A DNA stretch of 64,000 nt from Kitasatospora sp. NBC_00374 (GCF_041434935.1 NZ_CP107964.1:992001-1056000); one strand, 5' to 3'; shown: positions 34,497 to 43,915, numbered from the stretch's first letter. Numbers and translations: made by a program. The notes: a model not told the origin generated them from the letters alone.

Positions 34497-35428
34497 GGGG
34501 TGTCTCCGATCTTCGCGATCTGGCGCAGGTGGACGACCATCACGCCGAGCAGGAGCAGCACGGTCAGCACGGCGGCCGCCGAGGCCAGGCCGTAGTCGTG
34601 GCCGGCGTACGCCTTGACGTAGGAGTAGATGCCGAGGGTGTAGTAGTCCTCGCCCGGCGCGCCCTGGCGCAGGATCCAGATCTGGTTGAACACCTGGAAG
34701 TCCCAGATCACCGAGAGCGTGGTGAGCAGCGCGAGCAGCGGCCGGAGCAGGGGGAGCACCACCGAGCGCAGCAGCCGCCAGGCTCCCGCGCCGTCCATCC
34801 TGGCCGCCTCCAGGAGTTCGGCGGGGATCTGGGCCAGCCCGGCGTACAGGGTGACGGCGATCAGCGGTACGGCGCCCCAGACGACCACCGCGGTGGCGAC
34901 CGCGAGACCCTGGGTGGCGTCGGCGTACCAGTTGTGGGGCTGCATGCCGAGGGCCCAGTTGACGACGCCGGAGTTGTACTCGGTCATCCAGGCGAAGATC
35001 TCGGTCGAGACGAAGGTCGGCACCGACCAGGCGAGGACCAGCGCGCAGGTGATGGCCACCCGGCACCAGCCCGGCACCTGCCGCATCAGCAGGGCGACGG
35101 CCGTGCCCACGGCCATCGACAGCCCCGCCATCGCGGCGGTGAGCATGACGGTGCGCAGCAGCACCGTCCGGAACTGCGGGTCGGACAGCAGGGCGGTGTA
35201 GTTGTCCGTCCCGACGAAGGCCGGACCGCGGGCGCCGAAGATCTGGCCGACGCCCCAGTGCTGGAAGGACAGCACGACCACCTTGCCGAGCGGATAGGCG
35301 AGGACGCCGAGCAGGACCAGGACGGAGGGCGCGACGAGGAGGTAGGGGGTGCGGTCGGTGCGGCGCCGGGAGGGTGGTTCGAGGACGCGGGAGCGGGCCC
35401 GGGCCGGCGCTTCGGGTGTGGTCACCAC
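34493..35428 (-). CDS. Sugar ABC transporter permease (MalF-like)
   Basis: 311 residues, six helices beginning YLLVAPSVLVLLGVLAYPLG, with the EAA loop ELLEAARMDGAGAWRLLRSVVLPLLRPL. It forms the heterodimeric CUT1 channel with the next gene, to which it is coupled by a four-base overlap. The start is GTG at 35428 (a second GTG is the next codon). It lies 63 bases after the binding-protein stop, consistent with one operon. Confidence 0.94.
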   Translation of the reverse strand: MVTTPEAPARARSRVLEPPSRRRTDRTPYLLVAPSVLVLLGVLAYPLGKVVVLSFQHWGVGQIFGARGPAFVGTDNYTALLSDPQFRTVLLRTVMLTAAMAGLSMAVGTAVALLMRQVPGWCRVAITCALVLAWSVPTFVSTEIFAWMTEYNSGVVNWALGMQPHNWYADATQGLAVATAVVVWGAVPLIAVTLYAGLAQIPAELLEAARMDGAGAWRLLRSVVLPLLRPLLALLTTLSVIWDFQVFNQIWILRQGAPGEDYYTLGIYSYVKAYAGHDYGLASAAAVLTVLLLLGVMVVHLRQIAKIGDTP

Positions 35429-35491
35429 GGGTTGGGTTCCATCCGTCCGGTGGGGGTGTCGACCGTGCCCGCGCGAGGGCGGGCACCGGCC

Positions 35492-36787
35492 TCAGGAGGG
35501 GGTGTTGAGGAGGTCCTCGATCTTCTTGCCGTAGTCCCTGGTCGCGTCCTCGGGGCCGGCGGTGCCGGTCGCGATGTCGACGAGCATCTGCTTGACCAGG
35601 TTGGCCTTCTCGACGGCGGCCCAGTTCTCGGCCGGGGGCACGCTCCAGCTGTGCTCCAGGCCCTGGAAGTAGCCGGCGCGCTGGGGGTCGTCCGAGGTGA
35701 GCTTCATGGTGTTGGCGAGGAAGCCGCCGGCCAGGAACTCCTTCTCCCGTTCGGTGGAGGTGAACTGGCGGGTCCACTCGGCGGCCCACTGCTGGTGTCT
35801 GCTCATGGCCGGGACGGCGAGCACCGAGCCGCCCAGGTACGGCGGGACGACCTGTCCCGCCCGGGCGGGGCTGGGCATCGGGAAGGACCCGATGCGGTCC
35901 TTGAGGGCCGGGTCGCCCTCCGCGCCGAAGACCTTCACCAGCTGGCCGTTGGTGCTGAAGGACATGGCCGCGGTGCCCGCGGCCAGGGCCGGCGCCGCAC
36001 CGAGGTCGTTGGCGGTGCGGTCGCCGCGCATCCCGGCGTCGACGAGGGACTTCCAGTTCTTCAGGCCGGCGATCGCCGCCGGGGAGGAGAGATCGGACTT
36101 CCACCGGCCGTCCGGACCCCGCGAGGCGATCGACCCGCCGGCGTCGAGGACGAACGGCAGGGCGCCGTACGGGTGTTGGCCCGGCAGGAAGAACGGCGAG
36201 AAGCCCCGGTCGTCGCGGTGCCGCTCGGCGAGCGCCGCCACGGCGGCCTGGAGTTCGGCCCAGGTCCTCGGGGCCTGCGTCACCCCGGCGTCGGCGAGCA
36301 GGTCCTTGCGGTAGACCACCGCGCGGGTGCCGCCGTAGTAGGGAACGCAGTAGAGCTTCCCGTCGAGGTGGCAGGCGTCGGCCAGGCCCTTCTGCCAGTC
36401 GGCGGAGTTGTCGAACTCCGCGGTGCGCGGGGCGAGGTCGAGGAAGGCACCGGCCGCGTTGTACTGCGCGGTCTCGCTGTTGCCCAGCTCGATGACGTCG
36501 GGGACGTGGCCGGCCTGGGCGGCCGCGTCGAACTTGGCCAGGTGGTCCGTCCAGACCTGGTAGGCGACGCTGACCTCCACCTTCGGGTACTTCCTGCGGA
36601 ACTCCGCGGTGGCGGCGTCGACCGACTTCGGCCACAGGGTCTGGGCGTCCGTCTGCAGCCAGACCGTCAGCGTGCCGGCCGCGTCGGCGGGTTCCTGCGC
36701 CTCACCGGAGCCGGTGGCGCCGCCGCAGCCCGCCGTGGCGGCGAGCACCAGCGCGGCGAGCAGGGCGCCGCGGGTCGGACGTCTCAT
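35492..36787 (-). CDS. Extracellular sugar-binding lipoprotein of an ABC importer
   Basis: 431 residues. A lipoprotein signal ends in the lipobox LAATAGC near residue 20, tethering it outside. The mature part is a family 1 solute-binding protein (GTLTVWLQTDAQTLW, VPDVIELGNSETAQYNAAGAFLDL, YCVPYYGGTRAVVYRKDLLADAG, PRTWAEL). Those motifs resemble binding proteins for N-acetylglucosamine/chitobiose-type or xylobiose-type sugars, but the ligand cannot be fixed by eye. ATG 36787 starts directly at the signal peptide. It leads the importer operon; no sugar-regulator gene is adjacent, and no DasR-type site was seen upstream. Confidence 0.93.
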   Translation of the reverse strand: MRRPTRGALLAALVLAATAGCGGATGSGEAQEPADAAGTLTVWLQTDAQTLWPKSVDAATAEFRRKYPKVEVSVAYQVWTDHLAKFDAAAQAGHVPDVIELGNSETAQYNAAGAFLDLAPRTAEFDNSADWQKGLADACHLDGKLYCVPYYGGTRAVVYRKDLLADAGVTQAPRTWAELQAAVAALAERHRDDRGFSPFFLPGQHPYGALPFVLDAGGSIASRGPDGRWKSDLSSPAAIAGLKNWKSLVDAGMRGDRTANDLGAAPALAAGTAAMSFSTNGQLVKVFGAEGDPALKDRIGSFPMPSPARAGQVVPPYLGGSVLAVPAMSRHQQWAAEWTRQFTSTEREKEFLAGGFLANTMKLTSDDPQRAGYFQGLEHSWSVPPAENWAAVEKANLVKQMLVDIATGTAGPEDATRDYGKKIEDLLNTPS

Positions 36788-37007
36788 GGGTGGTCCCGTT
36801 CTGCGAGGAGGGGTGGTGCGGGCGGCGCCTCGGACAGCGCCCCCGTCGGACACCGCCACTGAACCTGTAGCGCGCTCACGCCTCGCAGTCGCGGAAGCGC
36901 GCCGAGCGAGGGAGGAGTGAAAGTGTGTCGGCCCGCTCAGCGTGGCCGGGCAGCCGGCTCCGGCCGCGCGCGCAGGCGGATCCGCGCGGCGAGCCTTGCG
37001 GCGGCCG

Positions 37008-38258
37008 TCAGGCGACGCCGCGGATGCGGTGCACCAGGGCTCCGGCCAGCACGGTGACCAGGGCGGTCACCAGGTACAGGCCCGGGTAGCCGCCGAGGTG
37101 GGCGACGACGGGGGCGGCCAGCGCCGGTGCGAGTACCTGTGGGGCGGAGTTGGCGATGTTGATCACGCCGAGGTCCTTGGCCCGGGCGGCGGCGGCCGGC
37201 AGGACCTGGGTGACCAGGGCCTGGTCGACCGCGAGGTAGATGCCGAAGCCCGCGCCGAGCACGGCCGCCGCCAGCACGGTGGCCGGCCAGGTGGGGAACA
37301 GCGCGAGGATCAGCGCGGCACCGGCCATCACCGCGCACGCGAGGACCACCGGTGTACGCCGCCGCCCGGTGCGGTCCGAGACCAGGCCGGACGGGATCGC
37401 GGTGAGCAGCGCGGCGCCGGTGTAGACGGCCGTCAGCACCAGCAGGCCGCTCTCCGGGGAGGGGTGGTGCACGGCGTCGGTGAGGTAGTAGAGCAGGTAG
37501 AGGGTGCCGATCGCGTTTCCCAGGTTGATCAGGAAGCGGGTGGCGAAGGCCCAGGCGAAGTCCGGGTACCGGCGGGGGCTGACCCAGTAGCCGGCGACGA
37601 GTGCCCGCCGGTCGAGGGGCGGCCGGGCGGTGCGCGGCAGCACGGGGTCCGGGTACCGGAGCACGAACGGGAGGGCGAGCAGCACGGTGAGGGCCGCCGT
37701 GAGCGCGTACCCGGGCAGCACTCCGGTGACCACCACGGTGACCAGCAGGGCTCCGACCACCAGGCCGAGGGACTGGCTGATGCCGGTCCAGCCGGAGACC
37801 AGGGCGCGCTGGGCGACCGGGACCTGGTCGGCGACCGGCGCGGTGACGCCGGCCACGATGGCGTTGAGTCCGGTCTGGGCGAGGCACCAGCCGGCGGTGA
37901 TCCCGGGCAGGCCGTGCCGGCCCGCGGTGACCAGCAGACCGGCGGCGCCGAGCAGTGCGCCGCCCAGGATCCACGGGCGGCGGCGGCCGTAGCGGGAGAC
38001 GGTTCGGTCCGAGAGCGCGCCGGCCAGCGGGTTGACGAGCATCGCGACCAGGGCGCCCGCGCCGGTGACCCAGGCCAGCAGCTCGGCCTTGCGGTCGGGG
38101 TCGAGCTGTTCGAGCTGGAGCGGCAGCAGGATCTGGATCGGGGTGAAGAAGCCCATGAAGACGGCGAGCGAGGCGAGGCCGAGTGAGGCCGTCCAGCCTG
38201 CGGCGACCCGGGTCGTGGGCTCGGCGAGGGCGGCGGGGCGCGGCGGGGTTCCGCTGAT
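37008..38258 (-). CDS. MFS transporter (sugar:cation symporter-like), start uncertain, possibly AUC
   Basis: About 416 residues with twelve predicted helices. MFS signature loops are present: NPLAGALSDRTVSRYGRRRPWILGG (helix 2-3) and SGLVSDRTGRRRTPVVLA (helix 8-9), close to the glycoside-pentoside-hexuronide and sugar-efflux groups. The start is a puzzle: upstream of the first helix no ATG, GTG or TTG exists in frame until far upstream, yet GGGGGAGG lies five bases before an ATC codon at 38258, and TACACT lies 50 bases further up as a promoter -10. An AUC start is therefore plausible; otherwise a GTG about 150 bases upstream would be used. It lies downstream of, and in the same direction as, nothing related; it diverges from a LuxR-type gene. 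Confidence 0.8.
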   Translation of the reverse strand: MSGTPPRPAALAEPTTRVAAGWTASLGLASLAVFMGFFTPIQILLPLQLEQLDPDRKAELLAWVTGAGALVAMLVNPLAGALSDRTVSRYGRRRPWILGGALLGAAGLLVTAGRHGLPGITAGWCLAQTGLNAIVAGVTAPVADQVPVAQRALVSGWTGISQSLGLVVGALLVTVVVTGVLPGYALTAALTVLLALPFVLRYPDPVLPRTARPPLDRRALVAGYWVSPRRYPDFAWAFATRFLINLGNAIGTLYLLYYLTDAVHHPSPESGLLVLTAVYTGAALLTAIPSGLVSDRTGRRRTPVVLACAVMAGAALILALFPTWPATVLAAAVLGAGFGIYLAVDQALVTQVLPAAAARAKDLGVINIANSAPQVLAPALAAPVVAHLGGYPGLYLVTALVTVLAGALVHRIRGVA

Positions 38259-38608
38259 GGCCGCCTCCCCCGCACGGTAAACATGAGCACTGCTCGGATT
38301 TGCCGAGTGTAGAGGCCCCGGCGGGGACTGCCAAGGTGCCCCGGAGTCCCGCTCCGCCGGGCCTGGGTGCCGGACTTGCTCCTGCGTGCCTGGCGCGGCC
38401 TGATGCGGGGACACGGTTCGCGCCCAGAGCGGGTGTTCGAGCCTCGCGGACCGGCGTTCGCGTTCCGCGCGCCGTGCCGACCCGGCCCGGTCGCTCCCTG
38501 GTGTCCCGCGGGTGAAACGTGCCACTATGCACCGCACCGGCTGGTCTGTGCTGTTTGCTCACCGGCAGACGGGGCTGGTTGCCGCCGTCCTCACAGGGAG
38601 GCCCCTCG
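38259..38608. other. Divergent control region between the MFS transporter and LuxR-type regulator
   Basis: No gene is recognised. Minus-strand TACACT (near 38309-38314) is a good -10 for the transporter. CTCGG-n5-CCGAG and GAGCACTGCTC are two short palindromes directly downstream of it, placed where a repressor would act. The right half shows only low-complexity frames and the leader of the regulator gene. Confidence 0.45.
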
Positions 38609-39616
38609 ATGACCGACGACGACCTGCCGACGCATCTGCTCCGCCTGGGCCTGACGGACCGGCAGGCGGAGACCTACCTCGCCCTGCTCACCATCGGCCC
38701 CTGCGACCGCGGGCAGCTCGCCGAGGAGCTGGGCCACCACGGCGCCGAGGAAGACCATTTCCACGGGCGGGAGCTGGACCGGCACCTGGCCCAGCTCCGC
38801 AGGATGGGCCTGATCACCGCCGCCGGACCGGACTGCCGCGAACACGTCCCGGTCGAGCCGACCATCGCCCTGGAGTACCTGGCGCACGCCCGCACGGCCG
38901 AGCTCCGCCAGGCGCACCAGGCAGCCGTCGCGGCCTACCACGGCTATCGGCGGACCGTCAGCCCGCAGTCCACGGAGAACCTGGTGGAGGTGGTCACCGG
39001 TCCGTCCGTCGTGGAACGCATCTGGAACATCGAGGAGGCCGCCGAGTCCGAGGTGCTGCGCTTCGACTCCCCGCCGTACCACACCCACGGCGCCGCGAAC
39101 CCGGTCGAGGTCGAGAAGCTCGGCCAGGGCGTGGAGTACCGCGTCGTCTACTCCAAGTCCGCGGTCCAGAACGCCGCCTACTACAGTGTCAACATCCGGC
39201 CCGGCATCGCCGCCGGGGAGCAGGCCCGGGTGCTGCCGACCGTCCCGGTGAAACTGGCCGTCTTCGACCGCCGCGTGGCCGTCGTGTCGATGTCGTTCGT
39301 CGAGGCCGAGGTCAACGACTCCCTCCTCGTCGTCCACCCGTCGAGCCTGCTGTCCGCGTTGACGGGGCTCTTCGAGACCGCGTGGCGCACGGCGCTGCCC
39401 ATGCACCTCAGCGACCGGGTGCCCCCGGCGCTCAGCCCCCTCCACCGCCGCATCCTGGAGCTGCTGGCCACCGGCGTCACCGACGAGACCATCGCCGAAC
39501 TCCTGGGCATCAGCCGCCGTACGCTCTCCCGGCAGCTGGAACAGCTCAACACCCGGGCCGGATCGCTCACCCGGTTCCAGATGGCGCTGCACGCGGCGCG
39601 CCGCGGATGGATCTGA
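38609..39616 (+). CDS. TrmB/LuxR-type transcriptional regulator
   Basis: 335 residues. The N-terminal LLRLGLTDRQAETYLALLTIGPCDRGQLAEEL is a TrmB-like winged helix; a middle ligand-binding-like part (VVTGPSVVERIWNIEEAAESEVLRFDSPPY) follows; the C-terminal HRRILELLATGVTDETIAELLGISRRTLSRQLEQLNTRAG is a LuxR-type DNA-binding domain. This architecture is widespread in Streptomyces as single-component regulators. ATG 38609 has AGGGAGG seven bases upstream. It diverges from the MFS transporter, its most likely target, and converges with the DUF2236 gene. Confidence 0.88.
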   Translation: MTDDDLPTHLLRLGLTDRQAETYLALLTIGPCDRGQLAEELGHHGAEEDHFHGRELDRHLAQLRRMGLITAAGPDCREHVPVEPTIALEYLAHARTAELRQAHQAAVAAYHGYRRTVSPQSTENLVEVVTGPSVVERIWNIEEAAESEVLRFDSPPYHTHGAANPVEVEKLGQGVEYRVVYSKSAVQNAAYYSVNIRPGIAAGEQARVLPTVPVKLAVFDRRVAVVSMSFVEAEVNDSLLVVHPSSLLSALTGLFETAWRTALPMHLSDRVPPALSPLHRRILELLATGVTDETIAELLGISRRTLSRQLEQLNTRAGSLTRFQMALHAARRGWI

Positions 39617-39637
39617 GCCGCGGGAGCGGCAGACGGG

Positions 39638-40588
39638 TCAGGGCGCCGTCCCCCGTGGTCCGGCGGTGCCCTCGGCCTGGGCGGTGGCCCGCGCGTGGGC
39701 GGCGGCCCGGATCGGGGAGGGCCCACAGGCCCAGACCATGATCCGGCCGCCGGTCCGCGCCACCGGGCGGTCCCAGGCCGCCCGGACCAACCAGGGCCGG
39801 TGAACGCCGAGTTCGGCCCTGGCCCAGTCCGGCAGCAGGCCGATCGAGGCGTTCGTCAGCAGCCGGACGGCGGCGCGCTCGCGGCGGCTGCGACCGAACC
39901 CGCGCAGCAGCCGTAGCACGTCCAGGGCGGGCTGCGTCACCCGTAGCTCGGGCCTCGTCCGGGCCAGGTAGGCCGCCGCCTCGGCGCGGGAGGCCGGGAT
40001 CTCGGTGGCGCCCAGGCGTTCGGCGACGAGCGCGGCCTGCGCGAGGTAGTCGTCGCACTCGGCGGCGGTCAGCGGGGTGGCGGCGAGGGCCTGGTATCCG
40101 GTCAGGAAGCAGTACACCTCGGCGGTGTGCACCCAGGTGAGCAGCTCCGGGTCGTCGGCGCGGTAGGGGCGGCCGTCCGGTGCGGTGCCGTGGATCCGCG
40201 GATGGATCTTCCGCACGCCCGCGATCGCCCGCTCGGCCGCCGCCGTCGAGCCGAGCGTCGTGGTGGTGACGAAGCGGGCCGTCCGGTTGAGCCGCCCGGT
40301 CGGGTCGGCCCGAAAGTCGGAGTGGGCGTCGACGGCGGCCATCGCCAGCGGGTGCAGGGACTGCAGCAGCAGCGCGGCGAAGCCGCCCACCAGCATTCCG
40401 GCCGGGTGCCCGTGCACCCGCCACACCACGCTGTCCGGGCCGAACAGGCCCGGGTCCCCGGCCGGGCGGTCGTAGCGCTCCAGGTGCAGGTCCTGTCCGT
40501 GCACGGTCGCGTTGATCTCCGCCAGCAGGCGGGCGCGCAGCGCGACGAGCGGGGTACGCCACCCGGCGACACCGTTCTGCGACCTCAT
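39638..40588 (-). CDS. DUF2236/MpaB-like oxygenase family protein
   Basis: 316 residues. Motifs of the DUF2236 (oxygenase MpaB/latex-clearing protein-like) family: LLQSLHPLAMAAVDAHSDF, RLNRTARFVTTTTLGSTAAAERAIAGVRKIHPRIHG, PELLTWVHTAEVYCFLTGYQ. Conserved His and Arg residues in these segments coordinate a b-type heme in characterised relatives. No signal peptide is present. Substrates are unknown for almost all bacterial members. Start ATG 40588. It converges with the LuxR-type gene and diverges from the antiporter. Confidence 0.85.
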   Translation of the reverse strand: MRSQNGVAGWRTPLVALRARLLAEINATVHGQDLHLERYDRPAGDPGLFGPDSVVWRVHGHPAGMLVGGFAALLLQSLHPLAMAAVDAHSDFRADPTGRLNRTARFVTTTTLGSTAAAERAIAGVRKIHPRIHGTAPDGRPYRADDPELLTWVHTAEVYCFLTGYQALAATPLTAAECDDYLAQAALVAERLGATEIPASRAEAAAYLARTRPELRVTQPALDVLRLLRGFGRSRRERAAVRLLTNASIGLLPDWARAELGVHRPWLVRAAWDRPVARTGGRIMVWACGPSPIRAAAHARATAQAEGTAGPRGTAP

Positions 40589-40862
40589 CCTGGCCCGCCC
40601 CTCCTCGCCCCGGCCCACCACAGTACCGACCGCGCGGGCGTACCGGGCCTGCGCCGTCGGACTCGGCCCTCCGGGGTACGCCCCTTGACACCCCGTCGGG
40701 AGTACGTACGGCCGTCCGGGTCCGGCTCATGACATCCCCGCGGGGGGCGGCGGGGGCCGATCGGGTGGCAGGAACCGTGTCCCACCGCGGAAGGCCGGTG
40801 CGGGACTCGTGGGCGCGGTTGAATCCCACGGGCCCCCGAACGTCAAGAGGAGGATGACCGCG

Positions 40863-42620
40863 ATGACCGGCGAAGAGATCCTCCTGGGTATCGCCCTGAC
40901 CGTCGCCCTCGCCACCGGCTCGCAGATCCTGGCGAACAAGCTGCAGGTCCCTGCCCTGATCATCCTCCTGCCGGTCGGCTTCACCGTGGGCGCCCTCACC
41001 GACGTCATCCATCCCGGACGGCTGATCGGGCCGGACTTCCCCGCGCTGGTCTCGCTCTCGGTCGCGGTGATCCTCTACGACGCCGGTCTCGGACTGAACC
41101 TGCGCAACCTCACCGGCGAGACCCGCAGGATCGTGGGACGGCTGCTGATCTTCGGCATCCTGATCACTTTCTTCGCCGTCTCGGGCATCGGCCCGGCACT
41201 TTTCGGCATCCCGCTCAGGGTGGCGGCGATGATCGGCGTGATCCTCGTCGTGTCGGGCCCCACCGTCGTGGGCCCCGTGCTCGAGTACGTCCAGCCGACG
41301 GACAAGGTGCGGCGCATCCTGGTCTGGGAGGGAACCCTGACCGACCCGATCGGCGGCATCCTCGGCGCCGTCGTCTTCCACGCGGTCGCGACCTCGGGCC
41401 GGATCGACATCGGCCGGGGCTACCAGATCGGACAGTTCCTCATCAGCATGGGTGTCGGCCTCGCCGGGGGCGCCGTCGGGACCGCCCTCCTCTGGCTGGC
41501 CCTGCGCAAGCTGCGCCTCGGCGAGACCCTCGGCACCCTGGCCCAGCTGGCGACGGTCGTCGTCGTCTCCGCGGGCTGCGACATCGCCCGTGACGACACG
41601 GGCCTCATCGCGGCGATCGTCACCGGACTCGCCGTCACCAACCTCCCGGGCCTGGACATGCCCGCCCGCAGGCCCTTCTTCGGGACGCTCGTCCAGCTGA
41701 TCATCGGGCTGCTGTTCATCTCCATCTCCTCGGCCGTCCCGCCGTCCTCCGTGACGCCGGTGCTCGTGCCGTCGCTGGTGCTGATCGCGATCCTCGTGCT
41801 GGTGGTGCGCCCGCTCGTCGCGTACGCGGCCGCCCACGGTTCGGCGCTCACCAGGGGAGAGTGGGGCTTCGTCGGATGGATGGCTCCGCGCGGAATCGTC
41901 GCGGCCTCGACCGCGTCCGCCTTCGCATCGGCTCTGGTGGAGAAGGGCCTGCCGGGCGCCGCCAAGATCCTCCCGATCACCTTCCTGGTGATCGTCGGAA
42001 CGGTCCTGCTCTACGCCCTGACCGCCGCGCCCGTGGCCCGTCGGCTGGGCGTCGTCCGGCCGACGCGGACCCGGCCGCTGCTGGTCGGCGGCGACCCGTG
42101 GGTGATCGGCCTGGGGCAGGCCCTCGAGTCGGCAGGACTCGACGTGCTGATGTGGGCCGGGCTCGACGAGGAACGTGAGGAGATCACCGCCGCCGGCATC
42201 GAACTCGCGCACGGGGAGATGCTCGCGACCGCGACCAATCCCCGGGCACGCCTGGAGGGCGTCACAGCCGTGTTCCTCCTCACCGACGACGACGACTTCA
42301 ACGCGCTCGCCTCGGTCGTGGTCAAGGACAACGTCCAGGGCCCCGTCTACCGGGTGGGACCGCCCCGCGGCAGCCACGGTGTGGTCGCCCCGTACACCGG
42401 GGGCGACATCCTCTTCGGCCGGTCACTCGTCCGCCACCTGCTCGCCGAACGCTACCGGCGGGGTGCCCGTTTCCTGCTGCAGCCCGGCTCCGTACCGATC
42501 CCGCCGGGCCACGACGTCCTCTTCGTCATCCGACCCGACGGCCGGCTGGACCCGGTCACCGAGACCAGTGCGATCACCCCGCTGCCGGACGACACCGCCG
42601 TCCTGCTGAGCCCCGCATGA
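40863..42620 (+). CDS. Cation/proton antiporter (CPA1 type) with C-terminal nucleotide-binding-like domain
   Basis: About 585 residues. Twelve or so helices include ILLPVGFTVGALTDVIHP, VILYDAGLGLNLRNL, VVSGPTVVGPVLEYVQP and EGTLTDPIGGILGAVVF, the TDP motif being the cation/proton-exchange signature, and GFVGWMAPRGIVAASTASAFA. Residues from about 400 form a soluble TrkA-N-like domain (PWVIGLGQALESAGLDVLMWAG, VTAVFLLTDDDDFNALASVVVKD), as in K+/H+ or Na+/H+ antiporters regulated by nucleotide. ATG 40863 is preferred because AGGAGG lies nine bases upstream; ATG 40854 is next to that site. The stop overlaps the DUF2254 start (ATGA), coupling the two. Confidence 0.92.
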   Translation: MTGEEILLGIALTVALATGSQILANKLQVPALIILLPVGFTVGALTDVIHPGRLIGPDFPALVSLSVAVILYDAGLGLNLRNLTGETRRIVGRLLIFGILITFFAVSGIGPALFGIPLRVAAMIGVILVVSGPTVVGPVLEYVQPTDKVRRILVWEGTLTDPIGGILGAVVFHAVATSGRIDIGRGYQIGQFLISMGVGLAGGAVGTALLWLALRKLRLGETLGTLAQLATVVVVSAGCDIARDDTGLIAAIVTGLAVTNLPGLDMPARRPFFGTLVQLIIGLLFISISSAVPPSSVTPVLVPSLVLIAILVLVVRPLVAYAAAHGSALTRGEWGFVGWMAPRGIVAASTASAFASALVEKGLPGAAKILPITFLVIVGTVLLYALTAAPVARRLGVVRPTRTRPLLVGGDPWVIGLGQALESAGLDVLMWAGLDEEREEITAAGIELAHGEMLATATNPRARLEGVTAVFLLTDDDDFNALASVVVKDNVQGPVYRVGPPRGSHGVVAPYTGGDILFGRSLVRHLLAERYRRGARFLLQPGSVPIPPGHDVLFVIRPDGRLDPVTETSAITPLPDDTAVLLSPA

Positions 42621-43915
42621 TGTCCTGGGCCACCCGCTTCCGGCTGCGGCAGTACGCCAAGGCGAGCCTGTGGATCGTCCCGCTGCTCGGGCTCGTCCTG
42701 GGCGTCGCCCTGGCCGAGGCGGCGGCCGCGGCGGAGGGGTCGTCCTGGCTGCCGAGGACCTGGGACTACTCGGCGACGACCGCGAGCAGCGTCCTCAGCT
42801 CCGTCGTCGGATCCATGATCGCTCTGCTCGGCTTCGTCGTGACCATCGGCGTCCTGGTCATCCAGCAGGCCACCGGCACCCTCTCCCCGCGCTACATGCG
42901 GCTCTGGTACCGCGACCGGCTGCAGAAGGCCGTCCTCGCCACCTTCACCGGCACGTTCGCGTTCGCGTACACCCTGCTGCGGAGCATCGAGACGAACTCC
43001 GTCCCGAACCTCGGCGTGACCCTGGCCGGGGTCGCCGTCTCCGTCAGCCTGCTGCTCCTGCTGATCTACCTCAACCGGTTCACCCACAACCTGCGGCCGG
43101 TGGCCATCGCCGACATCGTGGGACGGATGGGCGAACGGGTCCTCGATCGCGCCGCGGCGCATGTCCGGGGCTCCGCGGCGCCGGGCGGCGCGCCTGCGTC
43201 CGACGGCCCGGTGGCCCGCATCCGGTCCGGACGCGGCGGTGTCATCCAGGCGTTCGACGCACGCGGCATGGCCGCCCTCGCGGCCCGGCACGACTGCGTC
43301 CTCGTCCTGGCCGCCTCCGTCGGCGACTTCGTCCCTCCCGGCGCCACGATCGTCGAGGTCCGCCACGGCAGGTCCGCGCCCGACCCGCGCCGGGTGGTCG
43401 GCCTGCTCGCCCTCGGGGCCGAGCGGACGATCGAGCAGGACCCGGCGTTCGCCCTGCGCATCCTGGTCGACATCGCCATCCGCGCGCTCTCCCCCGCCGT
43501 CAACGACCCGACCACCGCCGTCCAGGTGCTGAACCACATCGAGGCGTTCCTGCACGCCGTCGGCCGTGCCGGCCTCCGCAGCAGCTACGTGCTCGCCGAC
43601 GACGGCGGCCGGCCGCGCGTCGTGGTGCCGGGAAGGGCGTGGGCGGACTACCTCGACCTGGCCGTCACCGAGATCCGCGAGTACGGCGCGACCTCCCTCC
43701 AGGTCTGCCGACGGCTCAGGGCCCTCCTGGACCATCTCCTCACGACGCTGCCCGACGAGCACCTGTCCGCCGTCCGGGCCGAGCTGGAACTCCTCGACGC
43801 CACGGTGGACCGGGAATTCACCGACCCCGCCCGCCGCGCCGGCGCCCGGACGCCCGACCCCCAGGGCATCGGCGGCGGACGGCATCCGCGGGGCACCCCA
43901 CCCCCCGGTCCGTAG
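42617..43915 (+). CDS. DUF2254 membrane protein, coupled to the antiporter
   Basis: 432 residues. Four N-terminal helices, including WIVPLLGLVLGVALAEAA and a highly conserved SSVLSSVVGSMIALLGFVVTIGVLVIQQATGTLSPRYMR block, are followed by a cytosolic domain with ERTIEQDPAFALRILVDIAIRALSPAVNDPTTAVQVL and GATSLQVCRRLRALLDHL, all diagnostic of DUF2254. Function unknown. Its ATG is inside the antiporter stop (ATGA), pointing to a shared ion-homeostasis role. A 432-residue paralogue lies at 52.1-53.4 kb on the opposite strand with the same motifs. Confidence 0.92.
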   Translation: MMSWATRFRLRQYAKASLWIVPLLGLVLGVALAEAAAAAEGSSWLPRTWDYSATTASSVLSSVVGSMIALLGFVVTIGVLVIQQATGTLSPRYMRLWYRDRLQKAVLATFTGTFAFAYTLLRSIETNSVPNLGVTLAGVAVSVSLLLLLIYLNRFTHNLRPVAIADIVGRMGERVLDRAAAHVRGSAAPGGAPASDGPVARIRSGRGGVIQAFDARGMAALAARHDCVLVLAASVGDFVPPGATIVEVRHGRSAPDPRRVVGLLALGAERTIEQDPAFALRILVDIAIRALSPAVNDPTTAVQVLNHIEAFLHAVGRAGLRSSYVLADDGGRPRVVVPGRAWADYLDLAVTEIREYGATSLQVCRRLRALLDHLLTTLPDEHLSAVRAELELLDATVDREFTDPARRAGARTPDPQGIGGGRHPRGTPPPGP

